Assembly: GCA_021325295.1 (NCBI GenBank)
Contig: JAJPHM010000077.1
Coordinates: 62,001-126,000, forward strand
Length of the DNA stretch: 64,000 nt
Direction of reading: 5' to 3'
From: Nitrososphaeraceae archaeon
GTDB lineage: Archaea > Thermoproteota > Nitrososphaeria > Nitrososphaerales > Nitrososphaeraceae
The position numbers and the translations under genes were made by a program. This document shows, piece by piece, positions 41,004-49,872 of the stretch; position 1 is the stretch's first letter; every line of letters begins with the position of its first letter. The notes beneath the pieces were generated by a model, which was not told where the DNA came from, ran no database searches, and saw only the letters and a list, made by a program, of their open reading frames with translations.

Positions 41004-42305
41004 CTATTCCCTATCCGGCATATTTTCAAGAAGTGCACCTAATTTTTTCATATCGTCAACAAAGTTAGGATATGAAACGTCTACAGACTCTGCTCCTGCG
41101 ACAACCGACCTTGGAGTCAACATCGCAGCAATTGTGAATGCCATAAAGAGCCTATGATCATTGAATGCTTCGACAGATGCTCCTTTACAAGACTTTGGAG
41201 CTTTGATCAAAAGTCCATCTTTGAATTCTTTAACAGTGGCACCAAACTTAGATAATTCTGATGCAATATTTGCAATTCGATCAGTCTCTTTTAGTCGGGC
41301 ATGAGCAACACCGGAGATTCTAACGGCCGAGCGCGCTTTTAGTGCCAATATGGAGACCACAGGCAAAAGGTCTGGCGCATCATTTAGGCAAAAATCGCCA
41401 CCATCTAGTCTATCTGTCCCCTGTACTGTTACCTCCCCTCTCTGGCGGTCAACTCTGATCCATCCGCCCATATCCTTTATAATTTCTATAACCCTAGAGT
41501 CTGCTTGCGGCAGCTTGAAGTCAAGCCCTCTAACTGTTAGCTTGCCGCCCGCAATAATCCCTGCAGCCAGTACTAGAGCTGCGGTAGAAAAATCACTCGG
41601 CACTTCAAATTTTGTTCCATAGTATCTTGAATTGTTGATGTGGTACTGTAGGAGGTTCTTTTCATATTCAATTGATACTCCAAATCTTTTCATCGAAGCA
41701 ATGGTGGATTCTATATAGGGCTTTGAAACAAGCTCGCCCTTGATCTTTAGAGTTATTGGTGAATTTGCGTAAATTCCAGAAATTAAAATACCTGAAATGA
41801 ACTGGCTTGATACCGTTCCGTCTATGACAGATACGCCACCTTTAATGCCTCCGCCTCTTACCACAAGCGGCGCCATGCCATTCATCCGGGTAGAAAAGCA
41901 CCTTACGCCAAGCTGAGACAGAGCATCTATGATGGGTTGCATCGGTCTTTTACGAAGGCTCTCGTCTCCTGTCAGTACCGTAAAGCCTTCCTTTACAAGG
42001 CTGCACATTACAGTCATGATGCGTATTGTCGTGCCAGAGTTTTCGGCATTCAGAATATTATCTGGAGCATCAAAACTTGCTCTTCCGCTGATGTAAAGGC
42101 GCTCACCCTCATGGCTTATTTCAGCTCCAAGAGCCTTGCACAATGATATCGTAGCCAACGTATCTCTAGCTAGGAGAGCATTGCTGATAACAGAAGTACC
42201 CTCTGCAAGTGAGGCAATAGCCACTGCTCGGTGGGAATAGCTCTTGCTGGAGGGGCAGCGAATGGAACCGTTAATTGTTGAATTTTTTACTTGTATGCTA
42301 ACCAT
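41004..42305 (-). CDS. aroA: EPSP synthase (5-enolpyruvylshikimate-3-phosphate synthase)
   Basis: 433 residues, usual length. Motifs: SKSYSHRAVAIASLA (about 19-33), the substrate-loop ENSGTTIRIM (about 85-94), ESLRKRPMQPIIDAL, DGTVSSQFISGIL, KETDRIANIASELSKFG (about 342-358) and DHRLFMAFTIAAMLTP near the end. PEP adds to shikimate-3-phosphate. Overlaps the shikimate kinase gene by 8 bases, indicating translational coupling. Confidence 0.95.
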   Translation of the reverse strand: MVSIQVKNSTINGSIRCPSSKSYSHRAVAIASLAEGTSVISNALLARDTLATISLCKALGAEISHEGERLYISGRASFDAPDNILNAENSGTTIRIMTVMCSLVKEGFTVLTGDESLRKRPMQPIIDALSQLGVRCFSTRMNGMAPLVVRGGGIKGGVSVIDGTVSSQFISGILISGIYANSPITLKIKGELVSKPYIESTIASMKRFGVSIEYEKNLLQYHINNSRYYGTKFEVPSDFSTAALVLAAGIIAGGKLTVRGLDFKLPQADSRVIEIIKDMGGWIRVDRQRGEVTVQGTDRLDGGDFCLNDAPDLLPVVSILALKARSAVRISGVAHARLKETDRIANIASELSKFGATVKEFKDGLLIKAPKSCKGASVEAFNDHRLFMAFTIAAMLTPRSVVAGAESVDVSYPNFVDDMKKLGALLENMPDRE

Positions 42306-43152
42306 CTATTAGACTGACGCTCGCTTTTTCATTACTCAATTGGCAAACGATTACCCTGCCTGAAAACTTTGCCATCGCTGATTTAACTTCTTGAATTTTC
42401 TCATGGCGCGATACAGCTGCTACGGAAGGCCCATTGCCCGAGAGGCTGGCAGATATTGCCCCATTAGTCAGGGCTGCTAGCGCTGGCTTGTAGTCAGCTG
42501 AAAGGGCCGCCGAAGCTGCAATGCCGTTTAGCTTCATTGCCTTCCAGTAGTCGCCGCTTTTAGCAAGGGCAAATGCATCTGTGAAAAACTCCACCATCTC
42601 TTTGAGCCGGTTTAGGTCTCCTCTCTGTCTGTTTTTCGGCAAAAAAATTGCAGCATAGAGGTTCATAGGTGCCTCCTCCCTGCGAAGTAACTTTCGGCCA
42701 TAGTTATCAGTGACAACAAAGCCACCAAAATAGCAAGCGCTAGCGTCATCATATGCGCCTGTTATAGATACTTTTGCGTCAAGAGATGCACGCACAGCAG
42801 CATCCAATACCGCATAATCGTCTATATTTTCTTGGACGAGTCTGTGACAGGCAAGAGATATTGCATTTGACACTGCACTTGAGCTTTTTAATCCAAACCT
42901 AGCTGGGATTTCAGACTTTATCTGTACATTGACCAGATTGTTTTCAAGAATATTTTTTGGAATGACATTTTTGACAATGTTGCTTACCAGTCTATCAGGT
43001 CTGCCTCCATGAAAGCGGATTCCATAGCCATCTGATATTGCTACCTCAGACACGACCTCAAGACATACACCAAGCGCTGACCCGTAGCCTGTCGCAATTG
43101 CATTCACTATTGAAATTGCACCATGCATGGTTGCCCTTGCTTTCGCTTTCAT
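42298..43152 (-). CDS. aroK: Archaeal shikimate kinase (GHMP family)
   Basis: 284 residues. The GHMP loop IPARFGLKSSSAVSNAISL (about 86-104) and GNGPSVAAVS (about 246-255) define this as the archaeal type, unrelated to the P-loop AroK/AroL of bacteria. MHGAISIVNAIATGYGSALG at the start is also typical. Phosphorylates shikimate at the 3-hydroxyl. Overlaps aroA by 8 and aroE by 4 bases, part of the tight aromatic operon. Confidence 0.92.
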   Translation of the reverse strand: MKAKARATMHGAISIVNAIATGYGSALGVCLEVVSEVAISDGYGIRFHGGRPDRLVSNIVKNVIPKNILENNLVNVQIKSEIPARFGLKSSSAVSNAISLACHRLVQENIDDYAVLDAAVRASLDAKVSITGAYDDASACYFGGFVVTDNYGRKLLRREEAPMNLYAAIFLPKNRQRGDLNRLKEMVEFFTDAFALAKSGDYWKAMKLNGIAASAALSADYKPALAALTNGAISASLSGNGPSVAAVSRHEKIQEVKSAMAKFSGRVIVCQLSNEKASVSLIDG

Positions 43153-44051
43153 GTGGGCTCACCAAAGATGCCGATCAAGTTTCTCTTCATAACTTCTCTG
43201 GGGGCCTCAAGCCCGGTCCATATTTCAAATGCCTTTGCGCCCTGCTCCAAAAGCATTTCGTATCCATACACAACAGTTGCACCAGCGTATTTTGCATTCT
43301 CTATTAGATTTGTATTTACAGGCTTGTAAACAATGTCATAAACGATGGCCCCCTTTGTAATATGTTCATAGTCAATTACACTCTCTTCATCGTTCATGCC
43401 GATAGAAGTGGCATTAACAATCAGACCGCAGTTGGCAGATATCTGGCGTACATTGTCCAATGGAAGTGCTTTACACTTGAGCCCAAGTCTCTCTCCCCGT
43501 TTAGCAAGCTCTTCAGCCCTTTGCAGGCCGCGATTAGCGATAATCACATCGACCACGTTCTCCTTCGATAATGCTGCAAGAACGGCCCGGGCTGCGCCAC
43601 CGGCTCCAAGCAAAAGAACAGATACATGAAGATTCAATTTGCGCCGATGCAATGGTTGGATGAAACCATAGACATCTGTGTTGTAACCTTTCAGAACTCC
43701 ATTAGCATTATGAACGGTATTTACGGCCCCTGCTTCTTCTGCAGTGAAATCCAGCTCGTCAAGGTATTTTATTATCTCTACCTTGTGTGGAACCGTAACA
43801 TTAAATCCTGCTACATTTGTAGCACGAAGAGACTCTACCGATTCTTTTAGCTCATCCTTGGGCACCCTGAAAGATATGTAAGTACAATTCAGACCGAGCG
43901 AATTGAAGGCCGCATTTTGCATCCCGGGTGAAAGTGAATGATAGACAGGATCACCTATGATGCAATATGTTTTAAACTGGCCTTGCATTTGCCACTCTAT
44001 CAAGTGGATCGCTTTATAATATCTATCTGGATAGAAGCCGGAATATCTCAT
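43149..44051 (-). CDS. aroE: Shikimate dehydrogenase (AroE)
   Basis: 300 residues in the long form; a start near MQGQFKTYCIIGDPV (residue 23) would give the usual 278. Substrate side: SLSPGMQNAAFNSLG and FNVTVPHKVEI with the catalytic Lys (about 87-92). NADP-binding GAGGAARAVLAALS (about 149-162) and VNATSIGM (about 211-218). Reduces 3-dehydroshikimate. Overlaps the nuclease-like gene stop and the kinase start by 4 bases each. Confidence 0.94.
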   Translation of the reverse strand: MRYSGFYPDRYYKAIHLIEWQMQGQFKTYCIIGDPVYHSLSPGMQNAAFNSLGLNCTYISFRVPKDELKESVESLRATNVAGFNVTVPHKVEIIKYLDELDFTAEEAGAVNTVHNANGVLKGYNTDVYGFIQPLHRRKLNLHVSVLLLGAGGAARAVLAALSKENVVDVIIANRGLQRAEELAKRGERLGLKCKALPLDNVRQISANCGLIVNATSIGMNDEESVIDYEHITKGAIVYDIVYKPVNTNLIENAKYAGATVVYGYEMLLEQGAKAFEIWTGLEAPREVMKRNLIGIFGEPT

Positions 44052-44722
44052 GAGATAGATTCGGTCGTATGACAGGTTGATTCAATTTTATGCTTCGTAA
44101 TTGGACAATCGCCTTCGCAATTCCGTCCACATACAACTATCTCCTTGATTATCTCCCTTAATGGATCTGCATCTACTGTATTTTTAACATGTTCTGCCAG
44201 CCTCCACTTGCGATTCAATCCTCGTCTATAACCTTCCGGCAGTGCTTGCTGTGTTATTCTTGTCAAGCATTTCTTTTCCAGCCATGCAACAGAAGCAATG
44301 GCAGGAGCTTTTCTGATCCATTCTGCTTTCTTTATCAGATCAACTTGACACCTCTCCACGTCAACGCCCAGAATTCCGGCAAAAGAGGGCAAATCCATTT
44401 TCTGAGTAGGTGAGCGCAGCATCTGCATCTCGGTAGCCACATATGCATAATCTACATAATCCTGAACCCTTTCGATCTGTTTTCTTGCCTTGGAGATTGA
44501 ATCCCTTTTTGATTTAACTTCTACCAGAGTGAGCAATTTTCTATCCATTACAATCAGAAGGTCCAGATCTGACAAAATACTGCCCCATGCAACATTGAAT
44601 CTCGCATGTGGAATGACTTCATACCCTTGATGTGAAAAATACTGCCCAAGTATGTCAATTATTGGTTGTTCATATTTTCCAATGGTTTTGCTTGACTTCA
44701 GTACATTTTTTGGTATTATCAA
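44048..44722 (-). CDS. PD-(D/E)XK nuclease-like protein with C-terminal cysteine cluster
   Basis: 224 residues. Residues about 30-75 read NVAWGSILSDLDLLIVMDRKLLTLVEVKSKRDS (quoted in parts: LSDLDLLIV then LTLVEVKSK), giving the D...E-x-K catalytic arrangement of the PD-(D/E)XK restriction-nuclease fold. The C-terminus carries CGRNCEGDC (C-x3-C-x3-C) and a final Cys 11 residues on, suggesting a metal or Fe-S cluster as in Cas4/AddB nucleases. It overlaps aroE by 4 bases, odd for a nuclease in an amino-acid operon. Substrate unknown. Confidence 0.7.
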   Translation of the reverse strand: MIIPKNVLKSSKTIGKYEQPIIDILGQYFSHQGYEVIPHARFNVAWGSILSDLDLLIVMDRKLLTLVEVKSKRDSISKARKQIERVQDYVDYAYVATEMQMLRSPTQKMDLPSFAGILGVDVERCQVDLIKKAEWIRKAPAIASVAWLEKKCLTRITQQALPEGYRRGLNRKWRLAEHVKNTVDADPLREIIKEIVVCGRNCEGDCPITKHKIESTCHTTESIS

Positions 44723-44813
44723 ATATATCTACATGCAGCAACTATCAGAATCATAAATAGATACGAGCTAAAAAAAATTTAATGACCAATGTAGGAGATC
44801 TTGATGACAACAT

Positions 44814-45524
44814 TCAGCTGTTGGAATTGCTCAGCCTGTTGTCTATCTTATCGTATATTCGTCTCATATCCCTTACAGATATCTGTCCGGGTGCAACTGG
44901 CTTATCTAATGTCGCATATGTAAAGGGTGCATTCCCAACGAGCGTGCACAGTATCCTAGATAGGGTGCCTGCTTGACCCATTGCAAACGCCACCAAATTC
45001 AATCCATCTGCGTTTTCGTAAAGGCCGAGAATTCGTAGTGCGTCTTGGACCGTAATTGCAGTACTTACGACCTTTACATAGTTACTGTATGATCTCATTT
45101 CAGAAAGAATGTCTGCCAGCTTATCAGAGGCAGGTGTCTGTTTGAAATCGTGCCATGATACAATTGCTGGATTTCTCTGACTTTCAACATGGTCTGCTAG
45201 ACTATCATCATTTTTGAGAGCATCAAGTTCAATGTCTATGAGCATTGGATCATGCTCTGATAACATCTTTAACAGTGCTATCCTCTCACTTTCGCTTCCT
45301 TCAAATTGTCCACCCTGATTTTTGGACCTTAGAGTAAAGATTGCTTTCCTTTCACTGCCCATACCTTTTATGATTTTCAGCGCATCACCAAATACGTGAG
45401 GTTCCAGAAAATCAAAGCGAATTTCTATAAAATCAGAGCCCAAGGAAAATGCTGTCTTGATCTGGCCTTCAAGTTCCTTTAGGTTTTTAGCCGCCAAAGT
45501 AGTGCAGATTCTTCCTAGGACCAC
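44814..45524 (-). CDS. aroD: 3-dehydroquinate dehydratase type I (AroD)
   Basis: 236 residues. Class I aldolase-like barrel: SDFIEIRFDFLE (about 28-39) for the substrate Glu/Arg, the catalytic His in IVSWHDFKQTP (about 120-130), the Schiff-base Lys in NYVKVVSTAI (about 147-156), and SGQ-equivalent MGQAGTLSRI (about 184-193). Dehydrates dehydroquinate. Stands apart from the operon with its own upstream region; stop is about 90 bases from the nuclease-like gene. Confidence 0.92.
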   Translation of the reverse strand: MVLGRICTTLAAKNLKELEGQIKTAFSLGSDFIEIRFDFLEPHVFGDALKIIKGMGSERKAIFTLRSKNQGGQFEGSESERIALLKMLSEHDPMLIDIELDALKNDDSLADHVESQRNPAIVSWHDFKQTPASDKLADILSEMRSYSNYVKVVSTAITVQDALRILGLYENADGLNLVAFAMGQAGTLSRILCTLVGNAPFTYATLDKPVAPGQISVRDMRRIYDKIDNRLSNSNS

Positions 45525-45717
45525 TTTTTGTACAGGCTTTTCTTAAAAGCGACAGATAGATAAACCAATCAGCAAGCAGGCAGAATGAGAATACTAGTTG
45601 GAACTAAACAATGCTTCAGGCTGCTCTGTACATCCACCAGATACTTGACCGTGTATGCATTGTCTACTTGTCTATGAATTTTCGCTCAAACCGTTATGTC
45701 TACAGAGCTGCATCTTT

Positions 45718-45864
45718 CTATCCCACGCCGGCAGGTGGCGAACTTGTGTTGCTATGGTCCATTTTCTGATGTGCGTTCAGTGCTTCTACGCTATCAAACA
45801 ATCTTCCACACAAGTTGCAGCGCTGCTGCTTCGGATATTTTGAGTTGGAAGTAGTGGCAGCCAT
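45718..45864 (-). CDS. Single C2H2 zinc-finger mini-protein
   Basis: 48 residues, ATG 45864, TATA-like aatatttatc about 30 bases upstream on the minus strand. One C2H2 finger: CNLC (Cys 16 and 19), a 12-residue loop GRLFDSVEALNA and HQKMDH (His 32 and 37), C-x2-C-x12-H-x4-H with the hydrophobic F and L in place. Short polar N- and C-termini. Similar in layout to the mini-protein at 22917; presumably regulatory. Too short for typical gene calling. Confidence 0.75.
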   Translation of the reverse strand: MAATTSNSKYPKQQRCNLCGRLFDSVEALNAHQKMDHSNTSSPPAGVG

Positions 45865-45938
45865 TGATAATCTAATAACATTGTTGTTTAGATAAATATT
45901 TTAGTCCGACTTACGTCCTTGCAAGTATCCAAATACAG

Positions 45939-46829
45939 CTATACCTCTACGTAGTGTGATGGAATCTTTTTCCAGTTTGCGATTAGTGCCTGATTTCTTA
46001 TATGGACCGGCTCTGTTGCGATACGGGATTGGGCAAGAAGGGCATATTCTTTGACAACGTCTATTCCGATGTAATGTCTACCAAAGTTATGTGCAACTTT
46101 TGTCGTCTGTCCGCTGCCATTGAATGGATCCAGAACAGTATCACCCTTGCAAGAATAAAGTGTCATTAGCCTATAGGGGATTTCCTCAGGAAATGGACAT
46201 GGGTGGTTGATGTATCCGGGAGGTACAGGGGCAACATGCCACACAGAGTTTGCGATCTCCTTTGTCCACTCCTCATGTGTAGCAGGAAGCGCCTCCATTG
46301 TCCTCATTCTGCCACTGTTGACATCTCCTTTTCTTAATATGAGGATAAACTCATGCATTATATTCGCTCTATAATATTTCGGGTATGGGTTTATCACAAA
46401 CGAACCGTATCTATTTGTGCCGCCTGTGACCTTGTGCCAGATTATCTCTTCATGAAGATTCCAATTGCCAAAAGGCTTGACAAGCTTGGAAAGCAACATA
46501 TGAGGAAGTGGCAATATTGTTCCGTTTACAACTTCATTTGCAATTACAATACAACAATAGCCACCTTCCTTTGTAACCCGGTAGACATGTTCATTAAAGA
46601 CCTCAACCATGTCTGCAAGATATTCGGCAGTGTCTAGTTTGAGCTTGCCTCTATAATACGCTCCTTTGCCAGAGACATGGGCATCGTAATCTATGGCATT
46701 TCTATATGGTGGCGAAGTTACTGTAAGTTGGATCGAATCTGGATCGAGTTTTGGCAGTACCTGTTTGCAATTACCTATGATTATTTGGTCTCTGACTTGT
46801 TGCTGAGCTAGCATAAAGTAGTGCTGCAT
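45939..46829 (-). CDS. Orphan DNA methyltransferase, SPPY (N4-cytosine/beta-class) type
   Basis: 296 residues. Motif IV is TSPPY (about 38-42), near the N-terminus, and motif I DPFNGSGQTTKVA (about 231-243), near the C-terminus, so the order is that of the beta class; SPPY rather than DPPY indicates N4-methylcytosine. The FGRHYIGIDV strand (about 249-258) follows. No adjacent restriction endonuclease gene was seen, so it appears orphan or part of epigenetic control. It lies between aroD and DHQ synthase II, out of functional context. Confidence 0.88.
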   Translation of the reverse strand: MQHYFMLAQQQVRDQIIIGNCKQVLPKLDPDSIQLTVTSPPYRNAIDYDAHVSGKGAYYRGKLKLDTAEYLADMVEVFNEHVYRVTKEGGYCCIVIANEVVNGTILPLPHMLLSKLVKPFGNWNLHEEIIWHKVTGGTNRYGSFVINPYPKYYRANIMHEFILILRKGDVNSGRMRTMEALPATHEEWTKEIANSVWHVAPVPPGYINHPCPFPEEIPYRLMTLYSCKGDTVLDPFNGSGQTTKVAHNFGRHYIGIDVVKEYALLAQSRIATEPVHIRNQALIANWKKIPSHYVEV

Positions 46830-46907
46830 GTAACGGTTTGTCCATATCCGGCATACTCTAAAGTAATGTACAAGCTGATCAAGAAAATTTCTTCTGTTTT
46901 GAGGTTA

Positions 46908-47996
46908 CTACTTCTCGACTATATACTCGTCAACTTCCATTCCAAAATGCCTTCCAGAAGCTGGCTTTGAATAGCCAAGCACTTCATCGCCTGGTTTGAT
47001 TTCTGTAACTGACACAAGGCTGCCATCTTTTTTCACAAGTCGTATTGTCTCTGCATTTTGGAGTATGACAGTTCCGCTCTCGCCATTGATTTCCGCTCTA
47101 ATAAGTCTCAGCGGCCTTGTTTCTATCTTTGACCTGCCAACTACAACACTCCTGGCATTTCCATTCCTGTCAACTATCAGCACTTCGCTTCCAGATTCAA
47201 TTTCAGAAAGGTATCGGGTCTTGCCATCAGGCGAGATGGTGTAGCAATATACCGCGCCTGCGTTTACCCTGAAAGGGCGAGGAGAGGTAAAAGAGGATCC
47301 TACGGATTCGTTATGTACAAGCAGCATAAAGTTTGATCTGCTCCCAATAAGCATCCCTTCGCCAGATGACAGCATTGATGCGGTATCGACGCAAACCCGT
47401 TCTCCGGTGCCTACATCCTTTACTTCAACCACCTTGGCAGGCAGTATTCTAAAGTCATGCTGTCCTAAATTGCGAATAACTTGATTTACCTCTTCAATTT
47501 TGCCCGTTGAAAAAATGACACCGTCGACGCCCATCTCAAGAACTGAAAGCATGGTATTTACTTCACTTACGCTTTCTGCGGTTGTATAGATTTTTGTCCT
47601 CGACTTGTGAAGCTTTGCAATAATATTCTCAAGTGGTATAATCTTCCAGTCAGCAGCATCTACAATTACAAATTCTGCTCCTTCTAGGGCTGCCTTTTCT
47701 ATTTCGTCGACATCACTGTTGCTGAGGACTTTTTTAAAATACCCCATCTGCTTTGTTGCAGATAGAGATTTGAATTTTTTAAGCATCTCAAATGTTCTGC
47801 ATATCACCATATCTGCTTCTTCAGATTCGAAGATAGTTTTAAACTCCTTTTCCTTTGCAGTATGTTTGAGAAGTTTTGGATCTATATTGATTATAGATAC
47901 ACCGGTCAGTTTGGCCAGAAAATCCTGAAGGTTTGATTCCGGGACAGCAGGATTTATGATTATTTCCTTGCCAGTAATACGTTCATGTCTAGCCAT
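46908..47996 (-). CDS. 3-dehydroquinate synthase II (archaeal AroB')
   Basis: 362 residues, the length of archaeal DHQ synthase II. Signature features: VIVDAADWKIIPLENIIAKL (about 110-129), VDGVIFSTGKIEEV, the DVGTGERVCVDTASMLSSGEGMLIGSRSNF region (in parts; about 198-227) and SPRPFRVNAGAVYCY. It converts ADH to dehydroquinate by NAD-dependent deamination and cyclisation, replacing AroB. Follows the ADH synthase gene by 5 bases, so a two-gene entry operon. Confidence 0.92.
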   Translation of the reverse strand: MARHERITGKEIIINPAVPESNLQDFLAKLTGVSIINIDPKLLKHTAKEKEFKTIFESEEADMVICRTFEMLKKFKSLSATKQMGYFKKVLSNSDVDEIEKAALEGAEFVIVDAADWKIIPLENIIAKLHKSRTKIYTTAESVSEVNTMLSVLEMGVDGVIFSTGKIEEVNQVIRNLGQHDFRILPAKVVEVKDVGTGERVCVDTASMLSSGEGMLIGSRSNFMLLVHNESVGSSFTSPRPFRVNAGAVYCYTISPDGKTRYLSEIESGSEVLIVDRNGNARSVVVGRSKIETRPLRLIRAEINGESGTVILQNAETIRLVKKDGSLVSVTEIKPGDEVLGYSKPASGRHFGMEVDEYIVEK

Positions 47997-48001
47997 AGTC
48001 C

Positions 48002-48790
48002 TCAGCCTCTTCCAAGTTCCCTTGCGGCTTCCTTTGCAGTCCTGCCCTCAAAGATTATCTTGTGAAGGGCACGAATTATTGCCGGCGGATTTTGATGTTG
48101 AAAAATATTTCGGCCAAAGGTGACGCCCTTTGCGCCTGCCTCCATTGCACCATGGCACATCTCCAATATCTCCTTGTCTGTTTCGGCCTTGGGTCCGCCG
48201 GCGATAACGATCGGCACAGGGCAACCCTTTACTACTCTTTTGAATGATTCTGCATCTCCAGTATATACTGCCTTTACAATATCTGCGCCAGCTTCTGCAC
48301 CGATGCGTGCTGCATGTGCTACGACCTCAGGGTCGTGAGGATTTTTTATATTCTCGCCACGTGGATACATCATTGCAACGAGAGGAACATTCCACTCGTC
48401 GCATTTGTCCGATATCATGCCCAGCTTTTGCAGCATCTCCGGTTCTTCCTTTGCGCCTATATTGATATGAAGAGATACTGCATCCGCGCCAAGCCTGAGC
48501 GCTTCTTCGACACTTCCCATAAGAACCTTTTTGTTCGGAGCTGGGCCAAGCGACGTGCTTCCGGAAAAGTGCACTATGAGGCCTATGCCAGGTGGCTTTG
48601 GCATGCTTCTTATGATACCTTTGTTTACTAGGACACAAGTAAGGCCGGCATATTGGCACTGGTAAATCGTTCTATGAATATCTTCAAGCCCACGGATCGG
48701 CCCATTACTAATGCCATGATCCATCGGGATGCAGAGCATCTTGCCATCTTTTAGTATCCGTCCAAGCCTGATGTCTCTACCAAATACCAT
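48002..48790 (-). CDS. 2-amino-3,7-dideoxy-D-threo-hept-6-ulosonate (ADH) synthase
   Basis: 263 residues from ATG 48790 (a longer frame goes to 48868), chosen because a TATA-like tttaaata lies about 25 bases upstream. FBA/DeoC-like barrel with PMDHGISNG (about 25-33), LVNKGII, DAVSLHINIGAKEE, VAMMYPRGENI and the Schiff-base Lys in ADIVKAVYTGD (about 172-182); VIAGGPKAETD near the end is the phosphate site. Joins 6-deoxy-5-ketofructose phosphate and aspartate semialdehyde to start the archaeal shikimate route. Confidence 0.92.
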   Translation of the reverse strand: MVFGRDIRLGRILKDGKMLCIPMDHGISNGPIRGLEDIHRTIYQCQYAGLTCVLVNKGIIRSMPKPPGIGLIVHFSGSTSLGPAPNKKVLMGSVEEALRLGADAVSLHINIGAKEEPEMLQKLGMISDKCDEWNVPLVAMMYPRGENIKNPHDPEVVAHAARIGAEAGADIVKAVYTGDAESFKRVVKGCPVPIVIAGGPKAETDKEILEMCHGAMEAGAKGVTFGRNIFQHQNPPAIIRALHKIIFEGRTAKEAARELGRG

Positions 48791-48904
48791 ATTGACAAAT
48801 CTTTTAGACCTATTTAAAAGTGATATGTTTTGCTGCCAACGTCCATAAAGCATGGAAGAATTAAACAAGCAATTTAATTTAGAACAATTGTTAACATGAT
48901 TTCA

Positions 48905-49702
48905 TTAATCAATTCTACATACTGGAGGCATTTCACTTTTATGCTGATTCTTTCCGGCAAGGTAGAGCACACGTTCTACACTTGCCCTGTCAAGCCCAGA
49001 AAAATCTACTGACTTTTGTTTACCGGGACTTGCTTTATGTTGCTCTATTCTGTCCAAGATCTCATCTATAACATCATATGTTACTCCGATTTCACCTTCG
49101 GCAGTCTGGCCTCTATGCAGAGATGGGCTGCTTTTCTTTGCCAAAATTGGAGCCGGGATCTGTAAATATTGAGCAAGCTTCCTTACTTGTGTCTTGTAAA
49201 GGTCAGCTATTGGCAAGAGGTCGGCTGCGCCATCCCCATATTTTGTAAAGTAGCCAAGTTTTACCTCACTTTTGTCTGACGTTCCAAGTACAATACTTTT
49301 CCGCAAAGATGCATAGTAGTAAACCATACACATTCTAAGCCTTGCTACCAGATTTAACTGAGCCAGCCGGTTCCTTGGAAGGACGTGTAATGCCTCTTTT
49401 TTTAGCGGACCGATGTTAATAATTCTGTATTTTATCTTGAGGCATTTTGCAAGTAATTCTGCATCCTTTACATCCTGTTTAAAGATATTTCCGTCAGGAA
49501 GAATAAGACCGTAGACTCTACTACTATCCAGTGCTTGTACCGCAAGCTTTGCAACAACAGATGAATCAAGTCCACCACTGATACCCAATACAACTCCGTC
49601 TACTCCACGCTCTCTGACCTGCCTTGCAATGAAGCCTTGAATTTTGTTGGCAACCTGAGGAAAGTCCAGATCTCGATCCATCCGCGGTATCCTGTCGTTC
49701 AT
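48905..49702 (-). CDS. nadE: NH3-dependent NAD+ synthetase
   Basis: 265 residues. The PP-loop SGGLDSSV (about 43-50) is the ATP pyrophosphate motif; LVARLRMCMVYYYA, LGTSDKSEVKLGYFTKYGDGAADLLPIADLYKT (in parts; about 138-170) are NadE landmarks. No N-terminal nitrilase domain, so ammonia is the nitrogen source. Last step of NAD synthesis. Just upstream of the ADH synthase gene on the same strand but with about 110 bases between. Confidence 0.92.
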   Translation of the reverse strand: MNDRIPRMDRDLDFPQVANKIQGFIARQVRERGVDGVVLGISGGLDSSVVAKLAVQALDSSRVYGLILPDGNIFKQDVKDAELLAKCLKIKYRIINIGPLKKEALHVLPRNRLAQLNLVARLRMCMVYYYASLRKSIVLGTSDKSEVKLGYFTKYGDGAADLLPIADLYKTQVRKLAQYLQIPAPILAKKSSPSLHRGQTAEGEIGVTYDVIDEILDRIEQHKASPGKQKSVDFSGLDRASVERVLYLAGKNQHKSEMPPVCRID

Positions 49703-49872
49703 ATGCTAATGGATTTTCTATTTAATTGTAGACCTTGACATATGCGGGTACACAAGCTTGCCAGTCTCAAGCAGATGACTTTTTGATAGAAAGTTGGTAA
49801 GTGTTACAATGTCAAGATTGATTGCACCTGAGTATCTATTAACCTAATCTAATTTATTTTTCTTGTGCAGTA

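Noticed and set aside
44782-44976. 64-codon plus-strand frame near aroD
   Set aside because: It is antisense to the C-terminus of AroD.
45655-45843. 62-codon plus-strand hydrophobic frame
   Set aside because: It is antisense to the well-formed C2H2 mini-gene and has no promoter of its own.
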